Source of the DNA: Brachionus plicatilis
Lineage: Eukaryota; Rotifera; Eurotatoria; Ploima; Brachionidae
Assembly (NCBI GenBank): GCA_010279815.1
Contig: QEOQ01000303.1
Span: 747,567-811,566 of the forward strand
DNA: 64,000 bases
Direction: 5' to 3'
How positions within the stretch are numbered: position 1 is the first letter of the stretch; each line of letters starts with the position of its first letter. The translations under genes were made by a program, and so were the position numbers. Shown in pieces: positions 48,885 to 62,345 of the stretch. The notes under the pieces were generated by a model. The model had not been told where the DNA came from and did no database searches. It saw nothing but the letters and a program-made list of their open reading frames with translations.

Positions 48885-51274
48885 TTATCTAAAAAACTTT
48901 CTTGGAACAGATTTAGAGGTGATAATTTTTTTGATTCTATCATATGGATTCAATCGTCCCATGCGTCCAAGGGCGGCAACAGCTGGTGGTGATTCCAGCA
49001 TTTTTCTAGCTACTCGCTGAATATCACTATCTTGAATTGCTTCGATTCGGTCAAAATAATACTGAGCTTGTTCTCTTCGTCCTCTACTCAAAACTTGCCT
49101 TGCTACATCTTCAAATAACACTGGTCTCTGTTCTAAATTCATAAAAAGCATAGATTGTAGCTGAGTTTTTGCTCTATTTAATTGAACAGGGTCACATGGT
49201 CCAGTCATTCTGATCAACTCTTGCCCGATCACATCACACATATCTTCTAAATATTGTGGGGGTGCCGAAGCATGGATGTAGAAAATACCCGAGTCTATAT
49301 AAGATTGGTTGTAGGCTGTGGCGCTGAACATAAAATGATACCTATTTAGAACATTCAAATAGAGTCTCGAGTACATGCCTTTTCCTGGACCTCCTGCGCT
49401 AAATGAACCACCGCCGCCCATTAATGTATTGATAACACAGCTTGTGACAAAATCTCTTTCGTTCATGAACGATGGACTTTCGAGACCAACTATTAAATGA
49501 GTCAATTCAGGTAGTTGATTATTATAGCCCTGATTTAATTCAGATAAATCTTTTTCGATTAGTTTTGATCCGCCTGTCCAAACTGCTCTTCTTGTATCAA
49601 TATATCCACTAGGCTTATTTGCCACTGATTCCGGATTTTCATCCCAGATAGGTTTGATTAATCCAAATTTTTCAATAGCCATCTGTGTAAACTCGTTATG
49701 ATCAGTTCCAATGCAGGCAAGAACAGTTCTTTTTGGTTCATATAAAGTCTTCATATAGGAATACAAGTCCTCTTTTTTAATTTTATTTATGTTTTCGGAA
49801 GGACAAATTTTTGGATTTGCCAATGGACTGTTGCTAAATGCGGCTTCATGGATCATTTCAACCAGCAGAGGCTCGGGATCTGGTCTAGTGCTCAAATCTT
49901 CCAACTCGAATTCAATTGCTTTTCTAACTTGGTCCAATTCAAAATCCTGAAATAGCGGCCGGTAAATAGTATCTGCCAAAAGACTTAAAATTTGAGGAAG
50001 ACCATTTCGGCGACATGAAAGTGCATAGACAATTGCATCTCTAGTAAAGAAAAATAATTTTGAATTCAACATAAAACCAATTTACCTTCCGGCCTGACAA
50101 TCACAAATTGCTCCATGTTTTTCCAAAGTTTCCAGAATTTTTTCTCTATTTTCAAAGCTTGATGTAGACTTGAAAAAAATTTTAAATAACTTAAACTTTT
50201 AATTGCTCAAAAAACTTTACATTAAAGGCCAATTTTTCTAAGAAATGGGTCGTTCCATTTATGAATGGAGACTCGTACCTCGGACCAGAATCAATAATTA
50301 CTTTAAAATTAAATTAATATTAAAGAAAATTTGTTTTCAAAAATAAGATTCAAAAAATAATATTTACCACCAACTGTACAAAATTCGCCAAATAGTTTTT
50401 CGGATGCAATCTTTAATCCGTTGTCTAATTGACTTACATGAGTGTCATAGTTTCGGGAGCTTACGCTTTGTGGCTGCTTCAAATCTTGCTTAACAGAAAG
50501 ATTTTTGGTAAGTGGGGGTAGATTGTAGCCTTCTACACCATCTCTGCTCTTGCGGATTAGACTAGACCAATCTGAATTTGGCCTTTTTTAAAAAGAAAAT
50601 ATTATTTCCTTGTTTTCTTTTGAAAAAGATGACCACAGGTTACCTCAGTGCCTAGACAAAAAAATAATTAAAAAAAATCATTAATTAAGTTTTAAAAATG
50701 CAATATTTCATTACTTTTTTGTAAATGTTTTTAAAATTTTGGTAAAATCTTGGATTTTTGATCATTTCTAAAAATTATTCGATTCTCATTAAATACTGTT
50801 TATCCTTTTTTTAATAATCACACGCTTCAATTAAGCCTCTTATTTCGAGGTTATATCCTCAGAATACTTTTTAAAAGAAAAATTAAAAATTCAAACAAAG
50901 CATGTAAGATTTAAATCTAATAAACAGAAGATTTTTCAAGTTTAATTGTGATGCAAAAATTTAAGTCTTCAATAATTACAGAAACTTTTTAACATTATGT
51001 TGGGTAAATTAAAAAATGTGAATTTTGCTTTTTATTGCCAAATTATTCTAATTTAAATTATCAATTTTTTTAAAATCTCATTATTTAATGACTGCAAAAT
51101 TTTTTTTTGTCTGTAGTAATTTGTCTATAGTTATTTTTAAGAGGAATTATAAACTAAAAGACAATTTAGTATAAAACTAAAAGAAAAAATTTTTAAGTAA
51201 TCTATTAAAAATTACCTCTCTAAATCATTAGTTAATTCAGTATCATTTAATAAAATTCTTATCTCTGGGTGCAT
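48885..51274 (-). CDS. PMPCA: Mitochondrial processing peptidase, alpha subunit
   Basis: Secure exons: 50582-50368, 50300-50221, 50168-50086, 50040-48885. A first exon at 51274-51216 is proposed because its ATG frame and phase-2 donor fit. The family run is THVSQLDNGLKIASEKLFGEFCTVG, SGPRYE...THFLEKLAF, EKHGAICDC, RPDPEPLLVEMIHEAAF, PELTHLIVGLES, and the glycine-rich loop GGGGSFSAGGPGKGMYSRLYLNVLNR used for substrate binding. The zinc motif HxxEH of the beta subunit is replaced (HFLEK), as in all alpha subunits. The enzyme cuts presequences from imported proteins in the matrix. The proposed first exon (MHPEIRILLNDTELTNDLER) does not look like a mitochondrial presequence, so the true 5' end is uncertain. 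Confidence 0.93.
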
Positions 51275-53072
51275 TAGAGGCTTAAATTCAAGTTTAATTT
51301 CGAGTCCTATTACTCTGTGTGGTTGCTCTCAAATCATACAGACATTTCGGATATTGTTTTATTTTTATTTTATACTATAGGCTCGAACATAAATACAAAT
51401 CAATGCAACTAAAAAGTTTTATACAAAAAAATATTTAAGTAAAAGAAAAAATTTAAGTTCTTGACAAATTAAATTTTTTATGTAGACCAATAGAAAAATC
51501 AAAATAACTATTGCTGCATATTAGATTAAAGAATTAACTTTCACATTTAACTATTACATTTTTGTTTTCGACTGGATTTTGTTTTATTAATATACTTTCA
51601 AACGAAAAATAGGGTTTAAATTATAAAACTTTAGTTGGATCTATGTTAGATTGTTCTTTAACTTGTCACAATTCATTCACAGATTCATTCATTTTCACAG
51701 GATTTAAAAAAAAAAACTTAAATTAGAATTTTATTAATTAATAAAGTTTATTGAAATTCATTTAATTTTTGTCTTTAATTTTTTATTGGTTAACTTAATT
51801 TGTATACAGGCTTATGATGCCATTTTATTTAATGTTATTATATGTTTGAAAAATAATTAGAATGAAAAAAAAGCTTTAAAAACCGTTTGAAAAAAAAAAA
51901 GACAATATTATATTAAGTTTATAATATTCTTTCAATAAAATCATAAATTAAACGAATTGTTAAATTAAATTAACCAACATAAAAAAATACTAAAGAATCG
52001 AAGATCTAAGAAATTGTTCATCATCGCAAGCAAGCTTAACAAAATCAGGAAATAATGAACAAACTCAACCAAAAAAGCATTGTGAATTTTCAATCAGCTG
52101 ATACAATATGCAGAAACAGTAATGAGCTTGTGCTTTCAGTGCTATGCTTCTATTAAACACCTGAACTGAGTTCATCTTCAAATCATTACTCTTGATGGTT
52201 GTTACTAGTCATCTAAAAATGGAACTTGGCATTAGAACAGCGAATATCTATGGGAACGTGTCAGGACTCGCGAGTAACGATTAATATTCTTCCTCTATAA
52301 TTGTTAAATTTTTAGTTTTTTATTATAAAAGAGTAAAATTTCTATATTAAAAAAAGTTTTAATTGATTATTCTACACTTAGAATTTTATTTTAATTTATA
52401 TGTTAAATTGATTTGGTACTAAAAAGCTTATTTATGAATTTTTAAATTATCTGAAAAAGATAAGGATTTTTAAATGGGCGTTTTGTGTTAAAAAATTTAC
52501 TTGTTTTAAAAAATCTTTAGTAAATAAAATTTCATAATTTTTAAATTTTTTTTAAGGATAGATATTTTTTATCTATATCAATCATTGAAACGTATCAATT
52601 AGATTATACCTAACATTCTGATTTGTTTTTTTTCTAGAACTTTCTATTTAAAAAAAATATTCAACTTTAAGTCCTCATGATTGTTTTTTACTAATAAAAA
52701 GTTTTCTTGACAAATTACAATTATTTTACGTTTAGTTCAAGCGCTTGGGAGATTTTAATTGCAAAAGAATAAAGAAAAAGTATTACATGCGTTTAAAATT
52801 CAAAACATTTTGCAATCACACACATTATGCAGTCGAAAAATAGACTAATGCAAATATAAAAACGAGACTGATCTTGTTAAAAAAGAACGAGAAAATTTGC
52901 TTTTATTTAAGTTTGAAATTTCATGATTTTCTTGGCTAACTCTAGACCAATCTGAGCTGCTAACACTTTAGTTTCTTGTTTAAGATTTAGACATAACCAA
53001 AGAGGTTTTAGATATAAAAAATTTTTGGATCAATTTTTTTTGTAATTCTCAATTTTTTCACTTTATTTTAAA
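51275..53072. other. Shared upstream region of PMPCA and UBA1
   Basis: 1.8 kb between two divergently transcribed genes, so it should hold both promoters. No motif or ORF stands out. If the first PMPCA exon is elsewhere, it is probably here. The stretch 51275-51330 stays open in frame with the proposed ATG back to a TGA. Confidence 0.5.
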
Positions 53073-56000
53073 ATGACTTCTTCGCCATCAGCATCGCCAT
53101 TGCAGCATCATAACCACAATCACATACTGAGCCATAATTCAAGTCCAAGCAAAACAAAACTCCATTCTAGCTTAATTAATGGTCAAGAGACTGAAAACGG
53201 TCAAGAAGAAAGACAGAACCCAAAGCGGATGAAATTGTCCGAGTCAACTGAAAACTTGAGCCACGAGGCTCCAATGGAAACCGAACTCAACCAAGTACTT
53301 GATCTTTTTAAATTTCAAAATTAAAGAAACTAATTATGATTAAAATGTTCACTTAGTATTCACGACTACATTTGCATCATTATTTTTGCATTTAAATTAA
53401 GCATGCAGTTGAAAATTTGATAAAAATACTTTTTTTATTTCATATAAGCATTGTGAATTGAAATTTAGTCATACTTTCGATTACAGAGGGAAGCGTTTCT
53501 TAGATACTTTATTTCTAAATTAGGCCTAAGACGTTTAATTATTTCTTGTTATTTAAATAATTTATCATTTTTTCGAATTTCTAAATTTTTAATCAAATTT
53601 TAAAATTTTATTTTATTTAAAAAAAGAAAATTGAAACTCAAATTATTGCTGCTAATAATAACGTAGCTAATCAAAATCCATCAGCGAACGGCAATTCTGC
53701 AAGCATGTCTGCATCAAACAGTTCCAATTCAGCTAATAGACCAACTGACAATGATGACCATCCGGAAATCGATGAGGCTCTTTATTCCAGACAGTTGTAA
53801 GTTGATAAAATAATAATCAAAAATTTTAATGTATTCGTAAATTTAGACACGTCATTTTATTTTTTCTTGAAAAATTTTTTTATTAGAATTTGAAAAAATT
53901 TTTAATTTAAAAAATCTAAAAATTTGGTCTTCTCCCAATTTTAAATAGTTAAATCAATCTAGAATTTACTGAATTTAAAGCTATTTAGTAGTGCGCATCC
54001 ATCAATCAAGAGCACATAATTTAAAATATTCAAATTAAAAATTTGAAAATTTTATTAAAATTTTAAAAATTTCCAAAATTTTTCGCTATATTATAAAATT
54101 AAAATAAAATATATAAAGTATTGATTTTTTTTTCAAGATATGTTTTGGGACATGAAGCAATGCGAAGAATGCAGACTTCGAACATTCTTATCTCCGGAAT
54201 GAGTGGTCTTGGAGTTGAAATAGCCAAAAATGTGGTTCTAGGTGGAGTGAAATCAGTAACGATTCATGACACCGAAAATGTGACCTACGAAGATTTGTCA
54301 ACTCAATTTTTTCTACATGAAAATGATATTGGCAAGAATCGTGCAGTGACAACCCAGTCTCTTCTTGCCGAGTTAAACACCTACGTACCAGTCAATGTCC
54401 TAGACGCTAAACCTTTGACTGTGGAACACCTAAAATCATTTCAAGTTGTTGTACTCACTTCAAGTAGCACTGAAGAACAGCTGGTATTTGGAAAATTTTG
54501 TCATGAAAACGACATTAAATTCATTGTTGCCGAAACTCGCGGTATATTCGGACAAATATTCTGCGATTTTGGCGAAAAGTTCGAAATTGTTGATGTGGAC
54601 GGCGAGCAACCATTGAGCGCCATGATCTCATGTATTACCAATGACCCGCAAGGAATTGTGACCACTTTGGACGAGCAAAGACACGGCTTTGAAGATGGAA
54701 TGTATGTTACATTCAGTGAAGTTAAGGGCATGTCGGAAGTGAATGAAAAAGAATTTCAAATCAAAGTGTACGGGCCTTACACATTCGGCATTGGAGACAC
54801 CACCTCATTTGGCAAGTACATCCGCGGAGGCTATGTTCATCAAGTAAAAAAGCCCAAAATAATGAAATTCAAGCCAATAGACGAAGCCTTCAAAGCACCA
54901 GAAACTCTAATTTCAGACTTTACTAAGATGGAAGATTCCAACACCATTCATGTTGCTTTTCATGCCACTTATGCTTTTATGAAAAAACACTCACGTTTAC
55001 CCAGACCTTGGTGCCAACAAGACTCGGACGAGTTCATCAGCTTAGCCAGAGAACTTAATGATGCTGATTACAAATTTGAACTTAATGATTATGTTTTGAG
55101 GCTATTTTCGAGCACTCTTCGCGGGCAAATAAGTCCTATGCACGCTGTTATTGGCGGCACTGCTGCTCAAGAAATAATGAAAGCTTGTTCTGGAAAATTC
55201 ACTCCAATCTATCAATATTTTTACTTTGATTGTCGCGAAATTTTACCAGAAAAGCCATTCGAATCGTTGAACACCAGCGAATGTTTAATCGAGGACAACA
55301 ATGAGGAATTGAGACGCTACAAGGCTCAAATTGCTGTTTTGGGACAAAAATTCCAAAGAAAAATGGGAAAAAGCAAGTATTTTATTGTGGGCGCTGGAGC
55401 TTTGGGTTGTGAATATTTGAAAAATTTTGCCATGATGGGCATGTGCACCAAAGCCGAAAATGGCAAACTAATAATCACTGACATGGACACAATTGAAAAA
55501 TCCAATTTGAACAGACAATTTTTGTTCCGGTCACACGATGTTCGTCAATCCAAGTCCACAGTTGCCTCAGCTGCTGCCCTCAAAATGAACCCTAACATCA
55601 ACATCGAAGCTCAGACCAACCGAGTTGGTCCCGATACTGAACACGTCTACAACGATGAATTTTTCGAGAGTCTAGATGGCGTTTGCAACGCATTGGACAA
55701 CATTGACGCCCGTATATACGTAGACAGACGATGTGTGTACTACCACAAGCCTTTGATTGAGTCCGGAACTTTGGGAACTAAAGGAAATGTTCAAGTAGTC
55801 AAGCCATTTTTGACCGAGTCCTATTCATCAACCCAAGATCCACCCGAGAAGTCAATTCCTATCTGCACACTGAAAAACTTTCCAAATGCCATCGAACACA
55901 CATTACAATGGGCCAGGGACACTTTCGAGGGAGTTTTTACCAATCCAGCTGCTGCTGCTCTTGAATACATCAGAAATCCAAGTGTCTATATTGACAGAAT

Positions 56001-57147
56001 TATGAAGCTGCAAGGCTCTCAGCCTTTAGAGGAATTGTCTCATGTCTACAACGCAATTGTTCAAGACCGTCCCAACTCTTTTGAAGACTGTGTCAAATGG
56101 GCCCGCTTGCACTGGCAAGAAAGCTACCACAATTCAATAGAACAGTTGTTGTACAATTTTCCACGTGATCAACTTACATCAAGCGGACTTCCGTTCTGGT
56201 CAGGTCCCAAAAGATGTCCACATTCACTCAATTTTAGCACAGAGAATCCATCTCATGTCGAGTATGTGTTCACTGGTGCCAATTTAAAAGCTGAAATGTA
56301 CGGAATACCCCAAGTAAGAGATCGAAGTCAAGTAGTGGAGCTAGTTAAAAAAATTTCAGTGGCCGAATTTAGGCCCAAACAAGGAATTAAAATACATGTA
56401 AATGATTCAGAGGCACAGAACGCAATGAGCTCGGGCTCTGTTGACAAAGACAAGTTGGATGATATGATTAGTAGATTGAAATCGGTGTCAGACTTGGATC
56501 AGATCAAGATGAGTGCGATTGAGTTCGAAAAGGACGATGACACCAATCTGCACATGGACTTCATTGTGGCATGCTCGAATCTCCGAGCTGAGAATTATGA
56601 CATCACACCGGCTGACAGACACAAGAGCAAGCTGATTGCCGGCAGAATTATTCCCGCAATAGCCACAACTACTTCGCTAATTGTTGGTCTAGATTGCATC
56701 GAGCTGTACAAATTAATTCAAGGACATGATAAAATAGAGCTTTTCAAGAGCAGTTTTGTTAATTTGGCGCTGCCATTTTTCGGTCCAGCCGAACCAGCTC
56801 CTCCAAAAAAGTCCAAATACTATGAAAATGAGTTTTCGCTATGGGACCGATTTGAGGTCAAAGGCGATATGACTCTTAAAGAATTCATTGATTATTTCAA
56901 AGAAAAGCACTCTTTGGAAATAACTATGCTTTCACAAGGCGTTGTTATGTTGTATTCATTTTTTATGGATAAAAAAAAGCTCGCGGAAAGGTTGAATATG
57001 TCTATGTCAAAAGTGGTTGAGACGGTGAGCAAAAAGCCCATACCGAGCCATGTAAATGCGTTGGTGTTGGAGTTGTGTTGCAATGACACTGAGGGAGAAG
57101 ACTTAGAAGTGCCGTATGTTAAATACATTTTGCCAGCGAGAAAATAA
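53073..57147 (+). CDS. UBA1: UBA1, ubiquitin-activating enzyme E1
   Basis: Three exons, 53073-53294, 53627-53796 and 54138-57147, giving 1133 residues (human 1058). The first about 125 residues are a polar S/N/H-rich extension with KRMKLSES, possibly a nuclear signal. Then EIDEALYSRQLYVLGHEAM starts the inactive adenylation half. The active half has VGAGALGCEYLKNF, DMDTIEKSNLNRQFLF, and the adenylation motifs CNALDNIDAR, GTLGTKGN and SQDPPEKSIPICTLKNFPN, whose cysteine (codon 55864-55866, about residue 707) forms the ubiquitin thioester. The second catalytic-cysteine half follows (DQLTSSGLPFWSGPKRCPH), then HKSKLIAGRIIPAIATTT and the C-terminal ubiquitin-fold domain (LWDRFEVKGDMTLKEFIDYF) that recruits E2s. 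Codons are GC-richer than the surroundings, in keeping with high expression. Confidence 0.98.
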
Positions 57148-59099
57148 AAAAAAATGAATTTTGTTTTTCATAAAATTTATAATTTGAAAAAATAATTATT
57201 GAGCTTTTAAATGTAATCGATGCGAATAATTTCATGGACTTTTTTTTCTTTCTGAGCGCAAAAACCGGTTTTCTTCATTTAAAAAATAGAAAATATTATA
57301 TATTTCAATAAATAAAAATTTATTTTAGCCTCTCAATAATTGAAGGTTATTTTATGCTTAATTTTAAAAAATTTAATTATTAAGTTTAAATAAAAATATT
57401 TAGATGAAAAACAAGTTTTTTTTTTCATTGTCTTATTCATTAAATATTCAACTTAGTTATCACGAGTACACTTAATAAATCCATAAAAATTAAGAGGATA
57501 ATTAAAATCAAAAATTGAAATCATTTTGAATATTAATATAAGGCAGGAAAATTTTTTCGGAAGCAATAATCAAATCAGATTCTTTTATTAAAAGAAATAA
57601 AAATAACATTTTTTAAAATAAACTAATGTTTATTTTCACACATTAAAAATAATTAATATTTGTTTATTCTTTTACAATTAAATATTTTCAACTTTAGAAT
57701 AATTATCCGAACACAGAAATTTTAAAATATAAAGTCATACCATATTTAAATATTTTTCAAAAACATAAAACATGATTAATGTTTTAAATAAATTTATTTT
57801 GTACCCAGACAAAATTGGCCGACTAATCGATTGATGATAATTATGATGATAATGAAACGTTCTGTTTATTTATCTATCACAGATATCACAGAGAAAGAAA
57901 AATTAATGGTCTGAATGGAAATATCACCTTATAAGGGTGATTGAAAAGAAAAATATATTAATTAAAATGAATGGAAAATTTACCTTAAAATTATCAAATG
58001 AATTTCAATCCCTTATATTGATATTATTTTCAAATTTAAAGATTCATTTTAATTAAAAATTAGTAAATTTTGAAATAGAAACTTCATATAATTATTTCTT
58101 TACTTTTTTATATTACATCCGTTATAATTAAACAAAGTACTATAATTGACATGAGAAAAGTTTGATTTTTGAGCTAATTTGCAGGTAATTCAATTTCATT
58201 CACTTAAATTTAAAAACATAAGAGTACAGATTATAAAAAAACTTAAACAATAGAAAACCAAAAACAATTGAAAAAAAAAACAAAATAATAAACTTTTATA
58301 AGATTCAATTTTATAAAATTGAAAGTTTTAAAATACCCTTGTATGACATTTTAAGTAAAGAAATATTGTGTTTGAGAAATATGGAAAGAAAATTATCTTA
58401 ATTTTATCATATTAAGAGGAGAATTTGAATACCAATCATTATAAAATAATAAATGTCTATTTAAGTGACAATATCATTATTATTATTGCTTCAATGAATG
58501 CCTTAGAATCGATGTAAATAATAAAACTTAGTTTTTTATTTCATTTAATTATTATAAATTATAGATTGTACTTATTATAAATAGCTAACTATTTTTGTCT
58601 TTTTATATGTAACAAGAAATTTATGCATCTAACATAGATGTTTTCCTAGTAAGACATCTTCGCGCGATTTTTTAAGGAAGTCAAACTATTGATTGAATTT
58701 TTTTCAATTTTTTTTTTCAAATTTCATTTCAAATTCATTAACCGAATTTTTTCAAAAGTTGACATATAGACAAGTGTTTTAATACTACAAAAATTTCCTA
58801 TAAAAAACTTAGTTTAACTGGTTGAAGAATAACAATATTTTAAATTAAAACTTTAAACTTTTTTAAGCTGTAATTAACTCGCTAGCTATTCAAAAATTTT
58901 CTTGATCTCTGTTAAGTGTCCGAGTTGATGAAAATATTCAATTTTTGTTTTGAATAGCAGCTAAAATAAATTAAAATTAATTTTGAAATCTTTTTTTATT
59001 TCAATTTAATTTTTCTTTAAATAAAAATTAGCATGAAATCTATTAATTATTTAATATTTCGACAAAATAAATTCAAAGAATAGAAATATTTTAGAAGAA
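57148..59099. other. AT-rich spacer, no gene seen
   Basis: Contains the UBA1 3' UTR and the region upstream of the DHHC gene. Nothing else recognised. Confidence 0.55.
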
Positions 59100-59933
59100 A
59101 TGATCAGAAAAATAATTCCTAAAGATCGAGCTAATTTGTTCGGAGTACTATCTACCTTAGTTCTTTTAGCTATGGTGACCACAAATGATTTAATAACTCT
59201 ATATTTTGAATTTTCTACAAAACCAATGTTCTCAATTTTGGCTTTATCTTTTGGACTATTTATCTTGCTTAATATTTGCGGCAATATGATTCGAACAATT
59301 ATTATGGATACTTCAATATTTTCTAATACAGCACCGTCTATTCAGCTAATGGGATGGAAGTATTGTTCTATTTGTGAGCAATATGCCCCGCCAAGATCTT
59401 ATCACTGCCTTATTTGTGATAAATGTATTCTCAAAAGACACAATCATTGCTTATTTCTGGGAAAATGTGTTGGATACAAAAATGTTCGTTTTTATTTATT
59501 ATTTATTATTTATGTTTGGTTTGGTACACTTTTGAGTAATGTAATCAATTTCAACTTTTATGTCAGCAGTCTCAACTCCTTTAGCCTAAAGTCAATTTTC
59601 AAAGTTTTTGTCCCATGGTTAGCATGGTTGCTTGGCCTTATCAGCATTAAAGATTTTTTCTTGGTCTTTACAAATACAGTAACAGTGATTTTATTTTTTT
59701 TATTATTTTTTTATTTTCTTATAAACATTAAAATGGTTTTAAATAATCAAACTTGGTACGAAAAGTCAAAAAAAGTGCACAACAGGTCGTCAAAATTTGA
59801 AAATTTTGTAGAAGCAATTGGTTTAAATTGGAAATATGCTATTTTCTGTCCATTTTTAGAATTAAAATTGCCAAATGATGGTTCTAATTTTCCGGAACAG
59901 TTTAACAATATTTTAAATTTAAAAAATGTTTGA
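59100..59933 (+). CDS. DHHC-family palmitoyltransferase (ZDHHC22/24-like) with HNHC motif
   Basis: Single exon, 277 residues. Two N-terminal membrane spans (about 13-36 and 44-68), then the zinc-binding cysteine-rich domain: C89-x2-C92, YHC103-x2-C106-x2-C109, catalytic C117 in KRHNHCLFLGKCVGYKN. Two or three further spans follow (about 130-155, 175-195, 197-222) and a cytosolic tail. The LGKCVGYKNVRFYL segment resembles the LGRCVGFRN of ZDHHC22/24. These enzymes attach palmitate to cysteines of substrate proteins, usually in Golgi or ER membranes. Here the DHHC signature reads H114-N115-H116-C117: the Asp and first His are changed, while the acyl-accepting Cys and the adjoining His remain. 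Activity is therefore uncertain. Confidence 0.85.
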   Translation: MIRKIIPKDRANLFGVLSTLVLLAMVTTNDLITLYFEFSTKPMFSILALSFGLFILLNICGNMIRTIIMDTSIFSNTAPSIQLMGWKYCSICEQYAPPRSYHCLICDKCILKRHNHCLFLGKCVGYKNVRFYLLFIIYVWFGTLLSNVINFNFYVSSLNSFSLKSIFKVFVPWLAWLLGLISIKDFFLVFTNTVTVILFFLLFFYFLINIKMVLNNQTWYEKSKKVHNRSSKFENFVEAIGLNWKYAIFCPFLELKLPNDGSNFPEQFNNILNLKNV

Positions 59934-61122
59934 GATTATTTGTATTTAAATAATTAGGTACAATTAATGTACAATTTTTATATTGTCTGTATGTTAGTAA
60001 TAAAAGTTTATTTAAAAACTTAGTCTTAATAAATTCAAAGATGGCATTTAAAATTCGAGTGTCGATTAAAATAATTTTACTAAATTACCTAACATTTAAT
60101 CAATTAAAATTCGCTTAAAATTAAAAGGTAACTTTTTGAAATTTTATTTATTAAAAAAAAATAACTTTTGGCAAAACTTTTGAAAAACTGTAGTTTATAT
60201 ACGTAAAATTACTTATAAAACAATGCTTACTGGAATTGATAAATATTTTTTGAATTAATGTAGAAATAATCAAATTCAAATCATAAACCTAACTAAATAG
60301 AATGATTTTTTTTTATTTAACTTTTTTGGGCTTCACTAAACATTAATTTATTTTTTTTTGAATTTCATAGGTAAGCAATTATGTATAAAAACCTGTTCAT
60401 TTCTATCTACAAAACCCACAATTACATCTTAGATAAATTATTTGTAATTAAAAACCACGTGGGGTTGTAATTATACATTAAATTATAAATTATACAGCAA
60501 TCGCATTTAACATTCGTAAAAAGCACTTCAATACAAAAGATGTGCCTGAATATAATTTTCTAATTTTAGATAACTACTTAGCTCTTTTTAGCTAAAGATT
60601 AAATAAAAACAAAAATTTTAATATCAATTTTATCAAAAATATATTGATAATTTTTGTGCTTTTGAAAAAAAATAAGGTAAGAAAAACTATGAGGACAAAT
60701 ATTTAGACATTCAAGTTAAGGCTTTTTTTCAAAACTTATTTTAACAAAATAATAAGTAAACTTTTAAGAAGTTTTTAATATTTTTCGTTTTTATTTAAGT
60801 TTCAAATTAATAAAATGTGTTTAAAATTAAATCGTTAGAAATTTAAAATGATAATCAAGGAGATATTCGATTTTTTTTAGGCTGACCAAAAAACAAAATT
60901 AAACCAATTAAAATCCATGTAAAAATTTATTTTGCATTTTCTAAAAATTTTGATTATTATAAATTCGTAATTTAATTAAAAATATAAACAAAATTTTTTT
61001 TCTCAAAATTTTTCTTTACTGTCGAACATTTTTTAATCAAAAGCATAAGTTTTCTAATTTAGTATTTGAGATAAAATTTTCAAAAACTGTACCCAAAAAA
61101 CTGTACTTTTTAATTAAGATAT
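59934..61122. other. AT-rich spacer between convergent genes
   Basis: About 1.2 kb between the DHHC gene (+) and the orphan membrane gene (-). No gene or repeat recognised. Confidence 0.55.
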
Positions 61123-62345
61123 TTAACCAAAAATATTTTTTACTTTTATTTGAGCACCGCCAAGAATTTGCATCTCTGGCGCCGACTTTGAAGCCAAAAT
61201 TAGACTAATATCGATTGGTTTTTCACATTCAATAACTTTACCAATAATAAAAATATTCAACTTAAGCAAATCAGTTCTAATATTGTTAGCCAAAGTTATT
61301 AAAAATTTAAATTTAAAACTTTTTTTTTCGTGAGCTTTGAGCGCAAAAAATTCCGATTTAGAAACCATTCTTTTCATATGCCTACTTTTGTAGAAAACAT
61401 CCACGATTACCAAAACTCTTTCCAGCTCAAACAGACTAATATTTTCAATAGAATCAAAAATTAGTAATATGTGTTTTTTTTTTAAATATTTAATAGACAA
61501 ATAGGCATCTGCGTAGTTTATGCATAGCAAATTAGAAAAATTATTATTCAATTCTGTTAATAATTTATCATCAAGCTCGATTATTTTTTTATTTAAATTT
61601 CTGATTTTATTATTATCATTTAGGCTGCATATTGATTTATTTAGCTCAACTGTCTTCGACTCAGCAATTTGAGTCTCTGAATGAAACCTGCGATTGTTAT
61701 TATTACTAATGTTCCTCATCTCTTTTTCATATCTGATCGAATCATTCAAGCTCAAACTTGAGCCAATATTTTTATTATTGTTATTTTTAGACTTAGGCGG
61801 TTGTTTGACTTTATCTTTATTTTTATCCTTTGGTGCATCTTTGGTTTTTTTGGTGTTCAAAAATCGTTTAAATTTTTGTTTGCCATCCTCGGCTTCATTC
61901 AAAGTTGAGGAATTCATTGTATTATCTGATTCCATGTCTTTAATAAAAAAAATAAATTCATTTATTTAATGAAAATTGAAGCCCCACCATTTTCTGAACT
62001 AGAGCCAAAAATTAGGTATTCCATTTTTTTCATAAAGCTGCTTTTGACATTTTTTTTTGAATCATAGAGATTTTTCAAAGCTTCGAGAATTTCTTCTAGT
62101 AAATTGTTTGATTTTTTTCTGTTTATGTCATTCAGAAAGCGTGTTTTTTCGGACGGATCGGTGTCATCTGGGAGATCAGGATTATCTCGAAAAATTAGGA
62201 ACCAAAATACAACAGCGACTGAGAATAAAGCAGCTATGGTTGAAAAAATCGCTGCTATTCGCCAATAGACAGCACTGGAAAAATCTTCGATTAGCATCTG
62301 AGTATTGCATAATCTATGTTCATTGCATGAATAAATAGATATCAT
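61123..62345 (-). CDS. Unrecognised single-span membrane protein
   Basis: Preferred model: exons 62345-61988 and 61937-61123 joined over a 50-nt intron (61987-61938), phase 1, giving 390 residues. The N-terminal 25 residues hold two cysteines, then one strong membrane span at about residues 28-52 (WRIAAIFSTIAALFSVAVVF). After that comes an acidic/helical stretch (LLEEILEALKNLYDSKKN), a K/N-rich disordered part (KTKDAPKDKNKDKVKQPPKS) and a more folded-looking C-terminal half with IKYLKKKHILLIFDSIENI and VLVIVDVFYKSRHM. I recognise no family. The donor GTGGGG is weak. Alternatively these are two frames, of 127 and 270 residues, only 26 nt apart with a T-rich TTAAAG acceptor before the second ATG, as in a trans-spliced two-gene unit. 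Confidence 0.55.
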
